The notes: generated by a model not told the origin, from the letters alone. Shown: positions 9,015 to 18,604, numbered from the stretch's first letter. The stretch: DNA of 64,000 nucleotides from WM-3-3 sp041660045 (GCA_041660045.1 JBAZXA010000007.1:124001-188000); one strand, 5' to 3'. Program-made: numbers and translations.

Positions 9015-12000
9015 TTAAAGGGGTTCGAATAAGCTAGATAAGTCTTCGGCACTTAGTTTGGAAAAAGGTTCTTGCGCAGAATCTTGGTAAATACTATTGG
9101 CTAATGCGCTTTTTTTGCTTTGTAAAGCAAGGATTTTTTCTTCTACAGTACTTTCAGTCAGCAATTTATAAATGAATACGGGTTTGTCTTGACCGATTCG
9201 ATGCGCGCGGTCAGCGGCTTGTTGTTCGGTAGCCGGGTTCCACCAGGGGTCATAAATGATGACGGTGTCGGCTTCTGTTAAGTTTAAACCGACGCCGCCT
9301 GCCTTAAGGCTGATTAAAAATACATTGGCAGTCCCGTTTTTAAACAGTTCGATAGCCGCTTCACGATTTTTAGTTTGCCCGGTTAATTTGGTGTAGATGA
9401 TGTGGCGGTTGTTTAGTTCTTGCTCAATTAAGCTGATCATCCTCGTGAATTGGGAGAATACTAAAATCCGCCGACCTTCTTCCAGTTGATCCGGTAAAAG
9501 GTCCATGAGTAAATCCAATTTAGCCGATTGTTTTACTTTTTGCGCCTCGTTAAGCGGTAAAATACGTGGGTCACAGCAGGTTTGACGGAGTTTGAGCAAG
9601 GCTTCTAGTATGGTGATGTGGCTACGGGCCAAACCTTTTTGGGCAATAGCATCCCTGACTTTTTTTTCCATAGTCAAACGTACACTTTCATACAAGGCGG
9701 CTTGTTGTTCATGCAATGGCACGCTACAAATTATTTCCGTTTTTGCAGGTAGTTCTGCCGCCACCTCTTGCTTACTTCGGCGTAACATAAAAGGTGCTAT
9801 GCGATGCGATAAGATGTGGCGTTTATTGTCATCACCATGTTGCTCTATTGGCGTTCGGTAATTTTTTTTAAAATTATTGCTATCACCTAAAAAACCCGGC
9901 ATTAAAAAATCAAAATGCGCCCAAAGTTCACCCAAGTGGTTTTCCATGGGGGTACCGGTTAGGCATAAGCGATGTTTCGCGTTAATACGCCGTACCACTT
10001 TGGCGGCTTTTGCGTTGGGGTTTTTTATCACCTGTGCTTCGTCCAAAATCAGGTAATAATAGCGTTGTTCTAGTAGTTCAAGCTCATCCCTGGGCAATAA
10101 GGGGTAAGTTGTCAGTATAACATCATGGTGTTGGATTTGATCGTAGCGTTCCTTACGTTCATTGCCTTGTAAGATCAAAACCGACAAATCAGGCGTAAAA
10201 CGGTTAGCTTCGCGCCGCCAATTGGCCATTAGGCTGGTGGGGGCAATAATTAAACAGGGTAACTTGAGACGGCCTTGCTGTTTTTCCAGTTGCAGATGCG
10301 CTAGTGTTTGTAGGGTTTTACCTAAACCCATATCATCCGCTAAAATTCCCCCTAGGCGATATTCCCTGAGAAATTGCAACCAATTTAGTCCTTGCTGCTG
10401 ATAAGGGCGTAATTCAGCCAGCAGCCTTTTCGGTGGTTCAACAGTAAGTATGCCAGAAAAGTTTTTTAGTTTTTGACCGATAGCCCTTAGTTCTTCACCG
10501 CCGCTTAAGGTAAATAAACCTTGGTTTTGACTTTCCAATTTAGCAATGCTGGCAGCATTAAAACGGGAGATTTTAATATTGCCGTTGCTTTCAAAGGTGC
10601 TGCTGTTAAACAGTTCATATAAAATGGCCAAAAAAGGCCTGATTTTTGAAGCCGGTACGGATAAACAGTTATGGCTGTTAATGGGAATGCTGAGTACTTC
10701 GGGCAGGTTGTCTAAGTCATAATGTTCTAGTACCGGCATGATTAAAGGCAACAAGGGAATCGATTTATCATCGATAGTGACATTAAAGCGCATATCAAAC
10801 CAATCGGTTTTGCTATCACTTATTTCGGCATCCCAATGCTCAAGGCTATGGAAGTTTAGGTTAAAGCTGTCTGCAACTGTCACTAACCAACCCTCTTCCT
10901 CCACTTGCGGTAAGGTTTGGTGCATAAAGTTTGCCCACCGGGTAGTACTTTCTATTGCCGATTTACCGTTAGGGCTAAAGAGTACAAGTTCTTGTAAATC
11001 GGGGTCTTCAATCGTGATAAAGCCCAATTTTAAAAGACGTTCAATGACTTCAGCTTCGACCCGGGTGTTGCGGTTGATTTGCAATAAACCGCGTTCCGTT
11101 TTAAGGATGCTATAAGCCTTACTTTGGTAGGCAGACAGGGTATATTCACCATAATCAAAAGCAACTGCAATCAAATGGATATATTGCTGAGGGTTAGAGG
11201 GTTGGCCAAACAATAAAAGCCTGGGTTTAGGCAAGACGTCTTCAAATTGTGTCAGCGAGATAGGTTTAGGTGGGGGTAGTGGCAAATTTGGATATTCAAC
11301 GATCAGGCGTTCACTAAAGGCATCGACCTGGGTTTTGGGGATAATTGGCGCCGCCAACATTTTTTTCAATTGGCTATGGCTTAAATTGGGTGTGTTTATC
11401 GGGCCTACGGTTAAGCTATTGATGTCTAGGAAATAAGGTGGGTCAGTAATAATTATCTGGGCTTTCGGCTCAAAGCCAAGGGTTAATTCATAATCGCCAT
11501 TGGTTTGTTGCCAGCTAATGTTAAGTTCCCGTGCTGGGCCTTCTTGTAAGGCGGGGTAATCAAGGCTTTGCCAAAAGAGTCTATGGGTGGCGGTGAGTTT
11601 TGCTAATGCCAGAAACCCGGCTGAACCAACGATAATGGGATCGCCCATAAAACCTGAGTTAAGTGCTGATAGCAATTGTACGATTTCTTGGTCTTCTGCA
11701 TTAATATAGCTTAGGTAGTTTGCGCCATACCGGATGCTACTTAAATTACTTTTTTTACCTTTATTAAACCCGCCATTTTTTTTGTTTTTGGTAATTTGGA
11801 GTTCGATACTGTATTCATTTTTCAATTTACCGGGTTTTAGGATATAGGCAATAAATTCTTCATGACTAGCCGGCAAAGTTGGCTTTATGCTAAGGCTTGC
11901 TAACCAATCTAAACAAGTAATGTCTTGGCTTTGAGGCTTGGCAGGTAGGTGGTCTTTATTTTGGTACATGAGACAAACAGCTGCAATGTGCTTGCAGTTA

Positions 12001-12260
12001 TACCCGATGGGACAAGTGCAATCACCATCGATACTCGCGGAACTAAAATCCGGACGCCAGGCAATGCGGACATTTTGTTTATAAGGTATCTGGTCAGTAC
12101 CTTTGACAGAAGCATTGAGTTGTACGAATAATGCCCCTTCACTCATGATGGTCATGTTGGTGACATGACCTTTTTCAAAATAAAGCCTGCCGCGCTCATA
12201 ATAGCTGTCGCCGCATTCTCGGCGCAAATCTGAACGTAACAGTTTTTTGGGATTATCCAT
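9015..12260 (-). CDS. SNF2-family DEAD/DEAH helicase with N-terminal SWIM zinc finger
   Basis: A 1081-residue ATP-dependent DNA translocase. I start it at the ATG at 12260 (MDNPKKLLRSDL) rather than 41 codons upstream because a promoter-like TTGACA lies inside the longer version and family proteins begin near here. A SWIM zinc finger is at about residues 70-90 (CTCPIGYNCKH). The SNF2 ATPase follows in the C-terminal half: Walker A DDMGLGKTLQ, Walker B LILDEAQ, LTGTPMENHLGELW, then the C-terminal helicase lobe with SLKAGGVGLNL and ADRAHRIGQ. Bacterial homologues are common but poorly studied; a role in transcription or DNA repair is inferred. Confidence 0.88.
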   Translation of the reverse strand: MDNPKKLLRSDLRRECGDSYYERGRLYFEKGHVTNMTIMSEGALFVQLNASVKGTDQIPYKQNVRIAWRPDFSSASIDGDCTCPIGYNCKHIAAVCLMYQNKDHLPAKPQSQDITCLDWLASLSIKPTLPASHEEFIAYILKPGKLKNEYSIELQITKNKKNGGFNKGKKSNLSSIRYGANYLSYINAEDQEIVQLLSALNSGFMGDPIIVGSAGFLALAKLTATHRLFWQSLDYPALQEGPARELNISWQQTNGDYELTLGFEPKAQIIITDPPYFLDINSLTVGPINTPNLSHSQLKKMLAAPIIPKTQVDAFSERLIVEYPNLPLPPPKPISLTQFEDVLPKPRLLLFGQPSNPQQYIHLIAVAFDYGEYTLSAYQSKAYSILKTERGLLQINRNTRVEAEVIERLLKLGFITIEDPDLQELVLFSPNGKSAIESTTRWANFMHQTLPQVEEEGWLVTVADSFNLNFHSLEHWDAEISDSKTDWFDMRFNVTIDDKSIPLLPLIMPVLEHYDLDNLPEVLSIPINSHNCLSVPASKIRPFLAILYELFNSSTFESNGNIKISRFNAASIAKLESQNQGLFTLSGGEELRAIGQKLKNFSGILTVEPPKRLLAELRPYQQQGLNWLQFLREYRLGGILADDMGLGKTLQTLAHLQLEKQQGRLKLPCLIIAPTSLMANWRREANRFTPDLSVLILQGNERKERYDQIQHHDVILTTYPLLPRDELELLEQRYYYLILDEAQVIKNPNAKAAKVVRRINAKHRLCLTGTPMENHLGELWAHFDFLMPGFLGDSNNFKKNYRTPIEQHGDDNKRHILSHRIAPFMLRRSKQEVAAELPAKTEIICSVPLHEQQAALYESVRLTMEKKVRDAIAQKGLARSHITILEALLKLRQTCCDPRILPLNEAQKVKQSAKLDLLMDLLPDQLEEGRRILVFSQFTRMISLIEQELNNRHIIYTKLTGQTKNREAAIELFKNGTANVFLISLKAGGVGLNLTEADTVIIYDPWWNPATEQQAADRAHRIGQDKPVFIYKLLTESTVEEKILALQSKKSALANSIYQDSAQEPFSKLSAEDLSSLFEPL

Positions 12261-12297
12261 TTCAAATGTGTTGATCAATGAAATGTATTTTATAGCA

Positions 12298-12328
12298 GAT
12301 ATACAGGATAAATGTGCTGCTGTGTCAA
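12298..12328 (-). promoter_or_regulatory. Possible promoter of the SNF2 helicase gene
   Basis: On the minus strand a consensus TTGACA (12328-12323) is followed by TATATC (12303-12298) after 19 bp. The spacing is longer than ideal, so the -10 choice is uncertain. A start here would leave about 30 nt of leader before the ATG at 12260. Confidence 0.35.
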
Positions 12329-12495
12329 AATCTATTGGGAGATAAGACAAATTTTGAGCATTCTTGAGCTGGCAGAATGCCAAAGTATTCTACATTAAGT
12401 GATTGATTTTATGGCAACCTTATTTGTAGAGATTGTAAATAGCCAGTTTTTTTCAGGGCTATGTCAGATTAAAGCTTAATTGAAAAGAAGGTATT

Positions 12496-13065
12496 ATGTA
12501 TTGCGTTAAGTCGGCTTGTCGCGTGGAAGAGGAAATTAAGAAATCGCGTTTTATCGGAGTGCTTTTGCCCTGCGCCGACGAAGATGAAGTGACTGGACAG
12601 CTTAAGAAACTGCATACCGAGCACCCTAATGCCAGCCATATTTGTTATGCCTACCGGATAAAAACACAACACGGTATTAATTATCGTTTTTACGATGCGG
12701 GAGAGCCGAGTGGAAGCGCTGGGAAACCGATTTTTCATCATCTGGACGGCAAACAGCTAATCAATTTGTTGGTGGTTGTCGTGCGCTATTTTGGTGGTAT
12801 TAAGTTAGGTACAGGTGGGCTGGCTAGGGCTTATGGCAATGTTGCCAAAGCTGTCATTGAGTCAGCTGAAATACTGCCTTTTATAGAACAGGCACAGCTA
12901 AACTTAAGGTTGGATTATCAGCAATTATCTACTTTAGAGTATGCATTGAAGAAATGGGATGGGCAAATTTTAAGCCAAGAGTTTGCCGCTCAAGTGCAGG
13001 TGGTGGTGCAGTTACCTAAACAACATGCAGAAATATTATTAAAGAGTTTCCCTAATAATTACTGA
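12496..13065 (+). CDS. yigZ: IMPACT/YigZ family protein
   Basis: A 189-residue member of the UPF0029/IMPACT family. The start at 12496 follows GAAAAGAAGG at good distance. The N-terminal domain has the family signature EIKKSRFIGVLLPCADE near residue 14, SHICYAYRI near residue 50, and DAGEPSGSAGKPI near residue 72. RYFGGIKLGTGGLARAY near residue 97 is the most conserved stretch. A C-terminal DUF1949-like ferredoxin-fold domain follows. In eukaryotes IMPACT modulates the GCN2 translation stress response; the bacterial role is unknown. It converges with the membrane protein gene, 10 bp away. Confidence 0.88.
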   Translation: MYCVKSACRVEEEIKKSRFIGVLLPCADEDEVTGQLKKLHTEHPNASHICYAYRIKTQHGINYRFYDAGEPSGSAGKPIFHHLDGKQLINLLVVVVRYFGGIKLGTGGLARAYGNVAKAVIESAEILPFIEQAQLNLRLDYQQLSTLEYALKKWDGQILSQEFAAQVQVVVQLPKQHAEILLKSFPNNY

Positions 13066-13075
13066 TGTCTAATTG

Positions 13076-13792
13076 TTAAGGTTCAGAAAAAACCGATTGG
13101 TAGGAAACATAGATCAGAATTGACACCAAGGTATATATAAAAGGGATCAACATCGGCAAAATGCCGCCGCCAAAAAATACCAACAAAAAAATGAAACCCA
13201 ATAGCTTATATAAGGCAGACCTATGTTTAATAGTGGCAGCGTTGCCTAAGTTATTGGCTGTGCTCCAGCTTTTGCTTTGAAACAGCATTAAAGGGTAACT
13301 AAACCAACTTGCAAAGGTGGTGAGCATTAAGATGACAAAGATCAATGCAGCGCTAGCATAACCATACAGCCAAGCGAATAATTGTAAAACGTTTTTAGTC
13401 GCTATATTTTCCGGGATAAATTCCCAATAAAAAAAGAATTGCATGATTGCGGCATACTCCCCTGAATATAGGTTATTTAGCAGGCGGAACACAAACCAGC
13501 TAACAACCATACTTAAAGCGCCCAATACGGCTAAAGGCAGGCTTTTTTTCAATGCCCAGAGAAAATTTAACGGGGCTTCTTGATTTGGGCTGGCTTTCAG
13601 TTCAACATATTTTGCGATGCCAATACCGACAAAAAGCCCAGTCATCGCGATAAACACGCCTAATCCTAAGGACACGCGTCCTAGGCTTAACAACAACCCT
13701 AAAATAAGGCTATAGCTTAGCCATAGGAGCGGTGCCTGGCTAATTAACCAGCCGGCATAGATTAACCAGGCGCGGAAATGTTGAGTTCTCAT
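13076..13792 (-). CDS. Multi-pass membrane protein, possibly BPSS1780-like
   Basis: A 238-residue inner-membrane protein with about six hydrophobic segments (around residues 10-35, 40-60, 85-107, 140-165, 200-218 and 219-233). The C-terminal end PFIYTLVSILIYVSYQSVF resembles the last helix of the BPSS1780 family, but I cannot confirm membership. Its ATG overlaps the stop codon of trpS by four bases (ATGA), so it is translationally coupled to trpS. No enzymatic motif is visible. Confidence 0.65.
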   Translation of the reverse strand: MRTQHFRAWLIYAGWLISQAPLLWLSYSLILGLLLSLGRVSLGLGVFIAMTGLFVGIGIAKYVELKASPNQEAPLNFLWALKKSLPLAVLGALSMVVSWFVFRLLNNLYSGEYAAIMQFFFYWEFIPENIATKNVLQLFAWLYGYASAALIFVILMLTTFASWFSYPLMLFQSKSWSTANNLGNAATIKHRSALYKLLGFIFLLVFFGGGILPMLIPFIYTLVSILIYVSYQSVFSEP

Positions 13793-14802
13793 AGTTTGAT
13801 GGCGGATATACCGATAGCGTTGCGTATGTCTTTAATAAAAGGCGTACTGATGGCGCGGGCTTTTTCTGCACCGAGCAACAGCTCCTTTTCAATTTTTTCA
13901 GGGTCTTGAATCAAAGCCTCATAACGCTCCCGGGCGGGGCTAATATGTGTGTTAATCTGCTCAAATAAAATTTGCTTCATCTCACCCCAGGCTATGCCTT
14001 CGGCATAACGTTGACGGATTGCAGTTACCTCTGTTGCTGTCGCAAAAGCCTGATAGATGCTTAATAAGGCACAGCCAGTAGGGTCTTTAGGCTGGCCCGG
14101 TTCTAATGAATTCGTCTTTATTTTGTTAATGAGTTTGCGTAACTGCTTTTCAGGGGTAAATAAAGGAATGGTATTACCATAACTTTTACTCATCTTTCGG
14201 CCATCCAATCCTGAGAGAATTGCCGTATTTTCATCGACAACTGCCTCAGGCATAACAAAATGCTCGCCGTATATATGATTAAAGCGGCCAGCTATATCGC
14301 GGGCCATCTCAAGATGTTGGGTTTGGTCTTTACCGACAGGGACTTTATGGGCGTTAAAAATCAGTATATCCGCAGCCATAAGGATAGGGTAACAAAACAA
14401 GCCCATGTTAATACCTTTATCCGGATCATTGTCAACACCGGCTTCATTTTCAGCAACGGCTGCTTTATAAGCATGCGACCGGTTCATAAGGCCTTTGGCG
14501 GTGATACAGGTGAGTATCCAGGTTAACTCTAAAATCTCCGGGACATCAGATTGGCGGTAAAAAACGGCATTGCCGGTGTCCAAGCCTAAGGCTAACCAAG
14601 TTGCGGCTACTTCCAGGCTAGATACACGTACCCGCTCAGGTTCTTGGCATTTAACAAGGGCGTGGTAATCAGCTAAAAAATAAAAAGGCGCGGTGTTGGC
14701 ATTTTTACTGGCAACTATTGCTGGCCGGATTGCCCCCACATAATTGCCTAAATGTGGAGTGCCTGTGGTGGTGATCCCTGTTAAAACCGTCTCTTTAGCC
14801 AT
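13789..14802 (-). CDS. trpS: Tryptophanyl-tRNA synthetase
   Basis: A 337-residue class I aminoacyl-tRNA synthetase that charges tRNA-Trp; E. coli TrpS has 334. The HIGH-like motif is GTPHLGNYVGA near residue 14 and the KMSKS loop is DGRKMSKSYGN near residue 195. PVGKDQTQHLEMARDIA near residue 155 is the Trp-binding block. It is the first gene of a two-gene unit with the membrane protein at 13076-13792. Confidence 0.95.
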   Translation of the reverse strand: MAKETVLTGITTTGTPHLGNYVGAIRPAIVASKNANTAPFYFLADYHALVKCQEPERVRVSSLEVAATWLALGLDTGNAVFYRQSDVPEILELTWILTCITAKGLMNRSHAYKAAVAENEAGVDNDPDKGINMGLFCYPILMAADILIFNAHKVPVGKDQTQHLEMARDIAGRFNHIYGEHFVMPEAVVDENTAILSGLDGRKMSKSYGNTIPLFTPEKQLRKLINKIKTNSLEPGQPKDPTGCALLSIYQAFATATEVTAIRQRYAEGIAWGEMKQILFEQINTHISPARERYEALIQDPEKIEKELLLGAEKARAISTPFIKDIRNAIGISAIKL

Positions 14803-14903
14803 GCCTTAATTCTCAAATCGATTAACGTTTAGCGGTGGCTAAATTAGAAATCTTAGCCACCTTTTGGGCTGCGTAGCTTAAAAACTTTCGCATCCTGTTC
14901 TAT

Positions 14904-14955
14904 GCTTATATTTTTATAGTACACTTCATTAAAGTAGCGCACTATAAAAATAAGC
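14904..14955. repeat. Imperfect inverted repeat upstream of the PilZ gene
   Basis: The left arm at 14904-14920 (GCTTATATTTTTATAGT) and right arm at 14941-14955 (ACTATAAAAATAAGC) are complementary except for a two-base bulge. They are separated by 20 nt and end about 22 bp before the PilZ start. It may be a regulator-binding dyad or a leader hairpin in the trpS/PilZ divergent region. Confidence 0.5.
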
Positions 14956-14977
14956 AATAATAATAATGGGGGTAAAC

Positions 14978-15274
14978 ATGCTGGAATATGATGAAAAGCG
15001 TAATTATATCCGAATGGATGTTGATTGCGACATTACCTATAAACTTGCTGGCATAGAACAAACCAATGTCGGACGCTGCACTTCCATCAGTGGTGCAGGT
15101 GTATCATTTATTACTGATCAGGCCATAGAACCTGGGAAAGCGATGGAAATACACATCATTCCCAAAAACGCTATTACACCACCGATGACCGCTTTTATTG
15201 AAGTTGTCAGAAGTACTCTACAGGACGGCTATTACGAAATTGCCGGTACTATAAAAAGCATCAAAGGGGAGTGA
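14978..15274 (+). CDS. PilZ domain protein (cyclic di-GMP receptor)
   Basis: A 98-residue single-domain PilZ protein. I start at the ATG at 14978 because GGGGG lies seven bases upstream; a start at 14966 would put that site inside the gene. The cyclic di-GMP contacts are visible: RNYIR (the RxxxR motif) near residue 9 and SISGAGVSF (D/NxSxxG-type, with serine in the first place) near residue 37. It has no output domain, so it must act on a partner protein. It precedes queD by 13 bp, though no functional link is evident. Confidence 0.85.
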   Translation: MLEYDEKRNYIRMDVDCDITYKLAGIEQTNVGRCTSISGAGVSFITDQAIEPGKAMEIHIIPKNAITPPMTAFIEVVRSTLQDGYYEIAGTIKSIKGE

Positions 15275-15287
15275 CTTTACTATAGCC

Positions 15288-15692
15288 ATGCATACCATCA
15301 CCAAGGAAGTTTATTTTTGTTACGGGCATCGCTTGATGAACCATCCCGGAAAGTGCCGTAATTTGCATGGCCATAGTGTTAAGGCTGCCATATCAGTTGA
15401 AAACCAGCTCCTCAATGATCAAAGTATGGTCTGCGACTTTGCCGATATTAGGGACTGTGTCGAGGCGTTTATTGACCAACATTTGGATCACAATTTTTTA
15501 TTACATAAAAATGACCCATTAATTCCAGCGTTGGTTGCCAATAATGAGCGTTTTTGGGCGTTGGATGAGCATCCAACGGCAGAAGTTTTAAGCAAAATGA
15601 TATTTTGGCATATTAAACAGGCAGGCTTTAATGTTACCCAGGTGGTGTTATGGGAAACTGCCAGTGCCTTTGCCAGCTATCGTGAAGATTAG
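15288..15692 (+). CDS. queD: 6-carboxytetrahydropterin synthase (QueD family)
   Basis: A 134-residue enzyme of the 6-pyruvoyltetrahydropterin synthase fold, expected to convert dihydroneopterin triphosphate to 6-carboxytetrahydropterin for queuosine. The zinc-binding histidines are in CYGHRL near residue 11 and in LHGHS near residue 28, with the catalytic cysteine in GKCRNLHGH. DFADI near residue 54 and HLDHNFLL near residue 67 complete the active site. HPTAE and LWETASAFASY near the end are also typical. It is followed at 9 bp by the DUF1249 gene. Confidence 0.88.
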   Translation: MHTITKEVYFCYGHRLMNHPGKCRNLHGHSVKAAISVENQLLNDQSMVCDFADIRDCVEAFIDQHLDHNFLLHKNDPLIPALVANNERFWALDEHPTAEVLSKMIFWHIKQAGFNVTQVVLWETASAFASYRED

Positions 15693-15701
15693 GTGGCCGA
15701 C

Positions 15702-16157
15702 ATGAGTCAGGTTAATCCAGTCAATAAATCACTTTGTTTAGAACAAATTTGTGCCTCCAATTACCAAAAGTTGTTCAAATTAATTCCAAATCTATTGCTC
15801 TTTAAACAACAGGCAGTAGGTTATGCGCTTAATAAATCAGAACTTTATTTAGAAGTTATAGAATATACCCCATATACCTTAACGGTTGAGCTTAGCCACT
15901 GTTTCCGTAAAAATTTAGTTGAGTTTATGGCACCCGCAGTGCGCATACGCATTTATTTGGATGTGCAACTGGCAGAAGTGTTGCGTGACCATGAGCGTGC
16001 TGATGTTTCACAAGTCTATAAAAATCCTGGTTTAACCAAGGAGATTGTCAATTACAAATGGCGCTTAAATTATTTTCTGCAAAAATGGCTAGACCATTGC
16101 CTTAAACATGATTACCAATTTATCTGCAATGCCCGGCAAACCGAGATGGCTGTTTGA
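15702..16157 (+). CDS. yqiB: DUF1249 family protein (YqiB-like)
   Basis: A 151-residue cytoplasmic protein of the YqiB/DUF1249 family, function unknown. The ATG at 15702 is preferred over the GTG at 15693 because AGGTGG sits six bases before it. Family blocks are NYQKLFKLIP near residue 20, LYLEVIEYTPYT near residue 50, MAPAVRIRIYLDVQLAEV near residue 80, and KWRLNYFLQKWLDHCL near residue 125. In enterics yqiB sits with cpdA and yqiA; here it follows queD. Confidence 0.85.
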   Translation: MSQVNPVNKSLCLEQICASNYQKLFKLIPNLLLFKQQAVGYALNKSELYLEVIEYTPYTLTVELSHCFRKNLVEFMAPAVRIRIYLDVQLAEVLRDHERADVSQVYKNPGLTKEIVNYKWRLNYFLQKWLDHCLKHDYQFICNARQTEMAV

Positions 16158-16261
16158 ATGATGCTGATTTATTGGTAACCTTGTTGCTAAGGTTAGGTGT
16201 GTACAGACGACAATAAAACTATTGTCCTATCATCAATCATAACGACTTGTTGGAAGCCTTC

Positions 16262-16918
16262 ATGCCTTTTAAAAAACTGATGATAGTCTTTTTTCTTGCG
16301 GTGTTTCTGCTGGTGTTTTTGCAGATACATCTGTTTGAAATTGCTTTTGCCAAATTAGGCTTAACACCTGAGTTTTCTCTGTTTTTATTACTTGCCTCGT
16401 TGTTGGGTAGTGGTGTCAACCTGCCCATTTTTAGTATGCCGGCCAAGGCGACAGGGCATCTGGTCATACAAGCTGGCGGTCGCCCCGTTTGGCAAATCTA
16501 CCAGCCTGCAAGAGCAGGTAAGATTGTTATTGCGGTTAACCTGGGCGGCTGTGTACTACCGGTAGCGATGAGCCTATATTTTATTTCTTTAGGGTTGCTT
16601 GATCCTTTTAATATTGTAGTTATCTTGCTAGCGATTACCGCGGTCAGCTTTCAATTTAGCCGTTTAATGCCTGGCTTAGGTGTGGGTATGCCGTTGTTTT
16701 TAGCGCCTGTGGTTTCAGCGGTGCTGGCTGTTTTGTTAGAACCTGCGCACGCTGCGCAGCTGGCCTATGTTGGTGGTGTACTTGGGGTGTTATTGGGTGC
16801 CGATTTGTTAAAATTAAAACAAGTGACTAATCTAGGTGCACCAGTGGCATCCATAGGCGGAGCTGGCACATTTGATGGTATATTTTTAACAGGGATTATT
16901 GCTGCGTTGCTAGCGTGA
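16262..16918 (+). CDS. DUF1614 family membrane protein
   Basis: A 218-residue membrane protein with about six to seven hydrophobic segments. The ATG at 16262 is chosen since GGAAG lies nine bases upstream; a TTG start five codons earlier has no such site. Family features are GSGVNLPIF near residue 47, the loop GGCVLPVAMSL near residue 97, and the conserved end GAPVASIGGAGTFDGIFLTG near residue 192. The function is unknown. Its 3' end overlaps the convergent symporter gene by 9 bp. Confidence 0.78.
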   Translation: MPFKKLMIVFFLAVFLLVFLQIHLFEIAFAKLGLTPEFSLFLLLASLLGSGVNLPIFSMPAKATGHLVIQAGGRPVWQIYQPARAGKIVIAVNLGGCVLPVAMSLYFISLGLLDPFNIVVILLAITAVSFQFSRLMPGLGVGMPLFLAPVVSAVLAVLLEPAHAAQLAYVGGVLGVLLGADLLKLKQVTNLGAPVASIGGAGTFDGIFLTGIIAALLA

Positions 16919-18175
16919 TTTTTTACCATAGGTAAAATGCTGTACCACCAAACTCCCGATCATATCGCCTTCAACATTAACCATGGTGCGGAAGGTATCT
17001 AAGAGTCTATCTATAGGCAGTAATATAGCGATCGCTTCAACCGGTAAGCCTACGGATTGCAGGACTAAAACCATAGTTACCATGCCGGCGCTAGGTATGC
17101 CTGGCGCGCCAATTGAGGCCATCATTGCGGTAAACAGTACAATAAATTGCTGTGCTAGATTTAAATCTACCCCGGCTAAGTTTGCTATAAATAAAGCCGC
17201 GGTTGCTTCGTATAAGGCGGTACCATCCATATTCAGCGTGGCACCCAAGGGAATCACAAAACCAGCAATTTCTGGCTTTACATGCAAATGTTGCTCGGCA
17301 CAACGCAAGCTAATAGGTAAAGTGGCTGAGCTAGAGCTGGTTGCAAATGCAGTAATCATGGCTTCGCGGGCGCCTTTAAAAAAATCTATAGGGCTTTTTC
17401 TGGTTACCATAAATAGCACTAAAGGTAATAACACAAAGCCGTGTAGTAGCGTGGTAGCTATCACCACAGCGACAAACTTGGCAAGGCTGCCCAATAAAGC
17501 TACGTTTTGTAAGGCCACCAATTGCGCCAACAAAGCCATGATACCCAGTGGCGCTAAACGCATAATCCAGGCGACCATTTGTAGTATGAGTTCTAAGCCT
17601 TCTTGTAACAGGATTAAGATATTCTTGTAGCGCTCACCGCCTAGCACTAAGGCAATGCCCAGTAATAGGGCAAATATAACTATCGCTAAAACATTGGCTT
17701 GTGCTAAAGCGGCAAAAGGGTTAACAAATATGCCCCGAAAAAAACGGGCAATAAAATCCGCTAACGACATTTGCTTAGCCTCAAACCCGCTAATGGCATC
17801 ATGAAACAGATCCAAATTAAGACCTTTGCCAGGCTCAAAAAGATTCGCTGCGGTTAACCCTAGCAAAATAGCCAGTGCCATAGACAAGGCAAAAAAGGCT
17901 AAGGTTGAAAGCCAAACACGGTGCATTTGTTGGTGTATTCTTAAATTAGCTACGCCTACGGCAATAGAAGTAAAGACCAACGGCACCAGCAACATTTTTA
18001 GTAAATCGATAAATAAATTACCGATTAAGCCACAAAGAAAAATTCCCCGCTGGCTAATGGTGGTATCGGTACCTAAATAGGCAAAGCCTAACCCCAATAA
18101 CACACCTGCAGCCGTGCCAATAAAAATTTGGCTATTCAGTGAAATAGACATAATGCGGGATAAGGTTAAAGACAT
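16910..18175 (-). CDS. Dicarboxylate/amino acid:cation symporter (DAACS family)
   Basis: A 421-residue secondary transporter of the GltP/DctA/SLC1 family, driven by sodium or protons, in the inner membrane. The serine-rich re-entrant hairpin ATSSSSATLPISL near residue 275, the NMDGTALYE motif near residue 315 and the second hairpin GAPGIPSAGMV near residue 360 are clear. DRLLDTFRTMVNVEGD near residue 390 holds the substrate-binding Asp, Arg and Asn. The arginine/threonine pattern suggests an acidic substrate such as glutamate or C4-dicarboxylate, but which one is not decidable here. A later ATG (18151) is a possible start. Confidence 0.88.
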   Translation of the reverse strand: MSLTLSRIMSISLNSQIFIGTAAGVLLGLGFAYLGTDTTISQRGIFLCGLIGNLFIDLLKMLLVPLVFTSIAVGVANLRIHQQMHRVWLSTLAFFALSMALAILLGLTAANLFEPGKGLNLDLFHDAISGFEAKQMSLADFIARFFRGIFVNPFAALAQANVLAIVIFALLLGIALVLGGERYKNILILLQEGLELILQMVAWIMRLAPLGIMALLAQLVALQNVALLGSLAKFVAVVIATTLLHGFVLLPLVLFMVTRKSPIDFFKGAREAMITAFATSSSSATLPISLRCAEQHLHVKPEIAGFVIPLGATLNMDGTALYEATAALFIANLAGVDLNLAQQFIVLFTAMMASIGAPGIPSAGMVTMVLVLQSVGLPVEAIAILLPIDRLLDTFRTMVNVEGDMIGSLVVQHFTYGKKSR

Positions 18176-18453
18176 GGCAAAATTAACGGTGCTTAGTTAG
18201 GTAATGCCATTGTGACATATCCAAAAACGGGGTACTAATAATGTATTCAGAGAACAGAATACGTACATGGCTGCACAAGAAAACTTTAGGTTTTTTACCG
18301 GCTTTAGCTAAATATAGGGCAGGCATGGCATGGGCTACTTTGCCTAAGATTGAGGACAAGTTCGAACCTTGAGACAGTCTCGTAGGACAAGAGTTTAAGC
18401 CGTAAAACGCTATGTAGTCTGGCGGAGAAAGATTGATTTTTAGGCTTTTCTAT

Positions 18454-18530
18454 TGGTCGGGACGAGAGGATTTGAACCTCCGACCCCTTGCACCCCATGC
18501 AAGTGCGCTACCAAGCTGCGCTACGTCCCG
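18454..18530 (-). tRNA. proL: tRNA-Pro (anticodon GGG)
   Basis: The 77-nt minus-strand sequence starts CGGGACGTAGCGCAG and ends with encoded CCA. The seven-base acceptor stem CGGGACG pairs with CGTCCCG. The anticodon loop ATGGGGT between stems CTTGC and GCAAG gives GGG, and GGTTCAAATCC is the T arm. It matches the pattern of E. coli proL. It is read in the same direction as the IHF operon, 74 bp after the merR gene. Confidence 0.96.
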
Positions 18531-18604
18531 ATTGTCTTGAAAAGCTAAGATTTTAAGATAGTCACCAGGTGACAATGCTGTCTACTAATTGATAAGTTAA
18601 GCTA

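Noticed and set aside
12261..12383. Longer start of the SNF2 helicase
   Set aside because: The extra 41 residues are unlike the family and a TTGACA promoter element lies inside them.
18304..18498. 64-codon minus-strand ORF reading GSEVQILSSRP
   Set aside because: This is the well-known false peptide from translating the 3' part of a tRNA gene, here tRNA-Pro.
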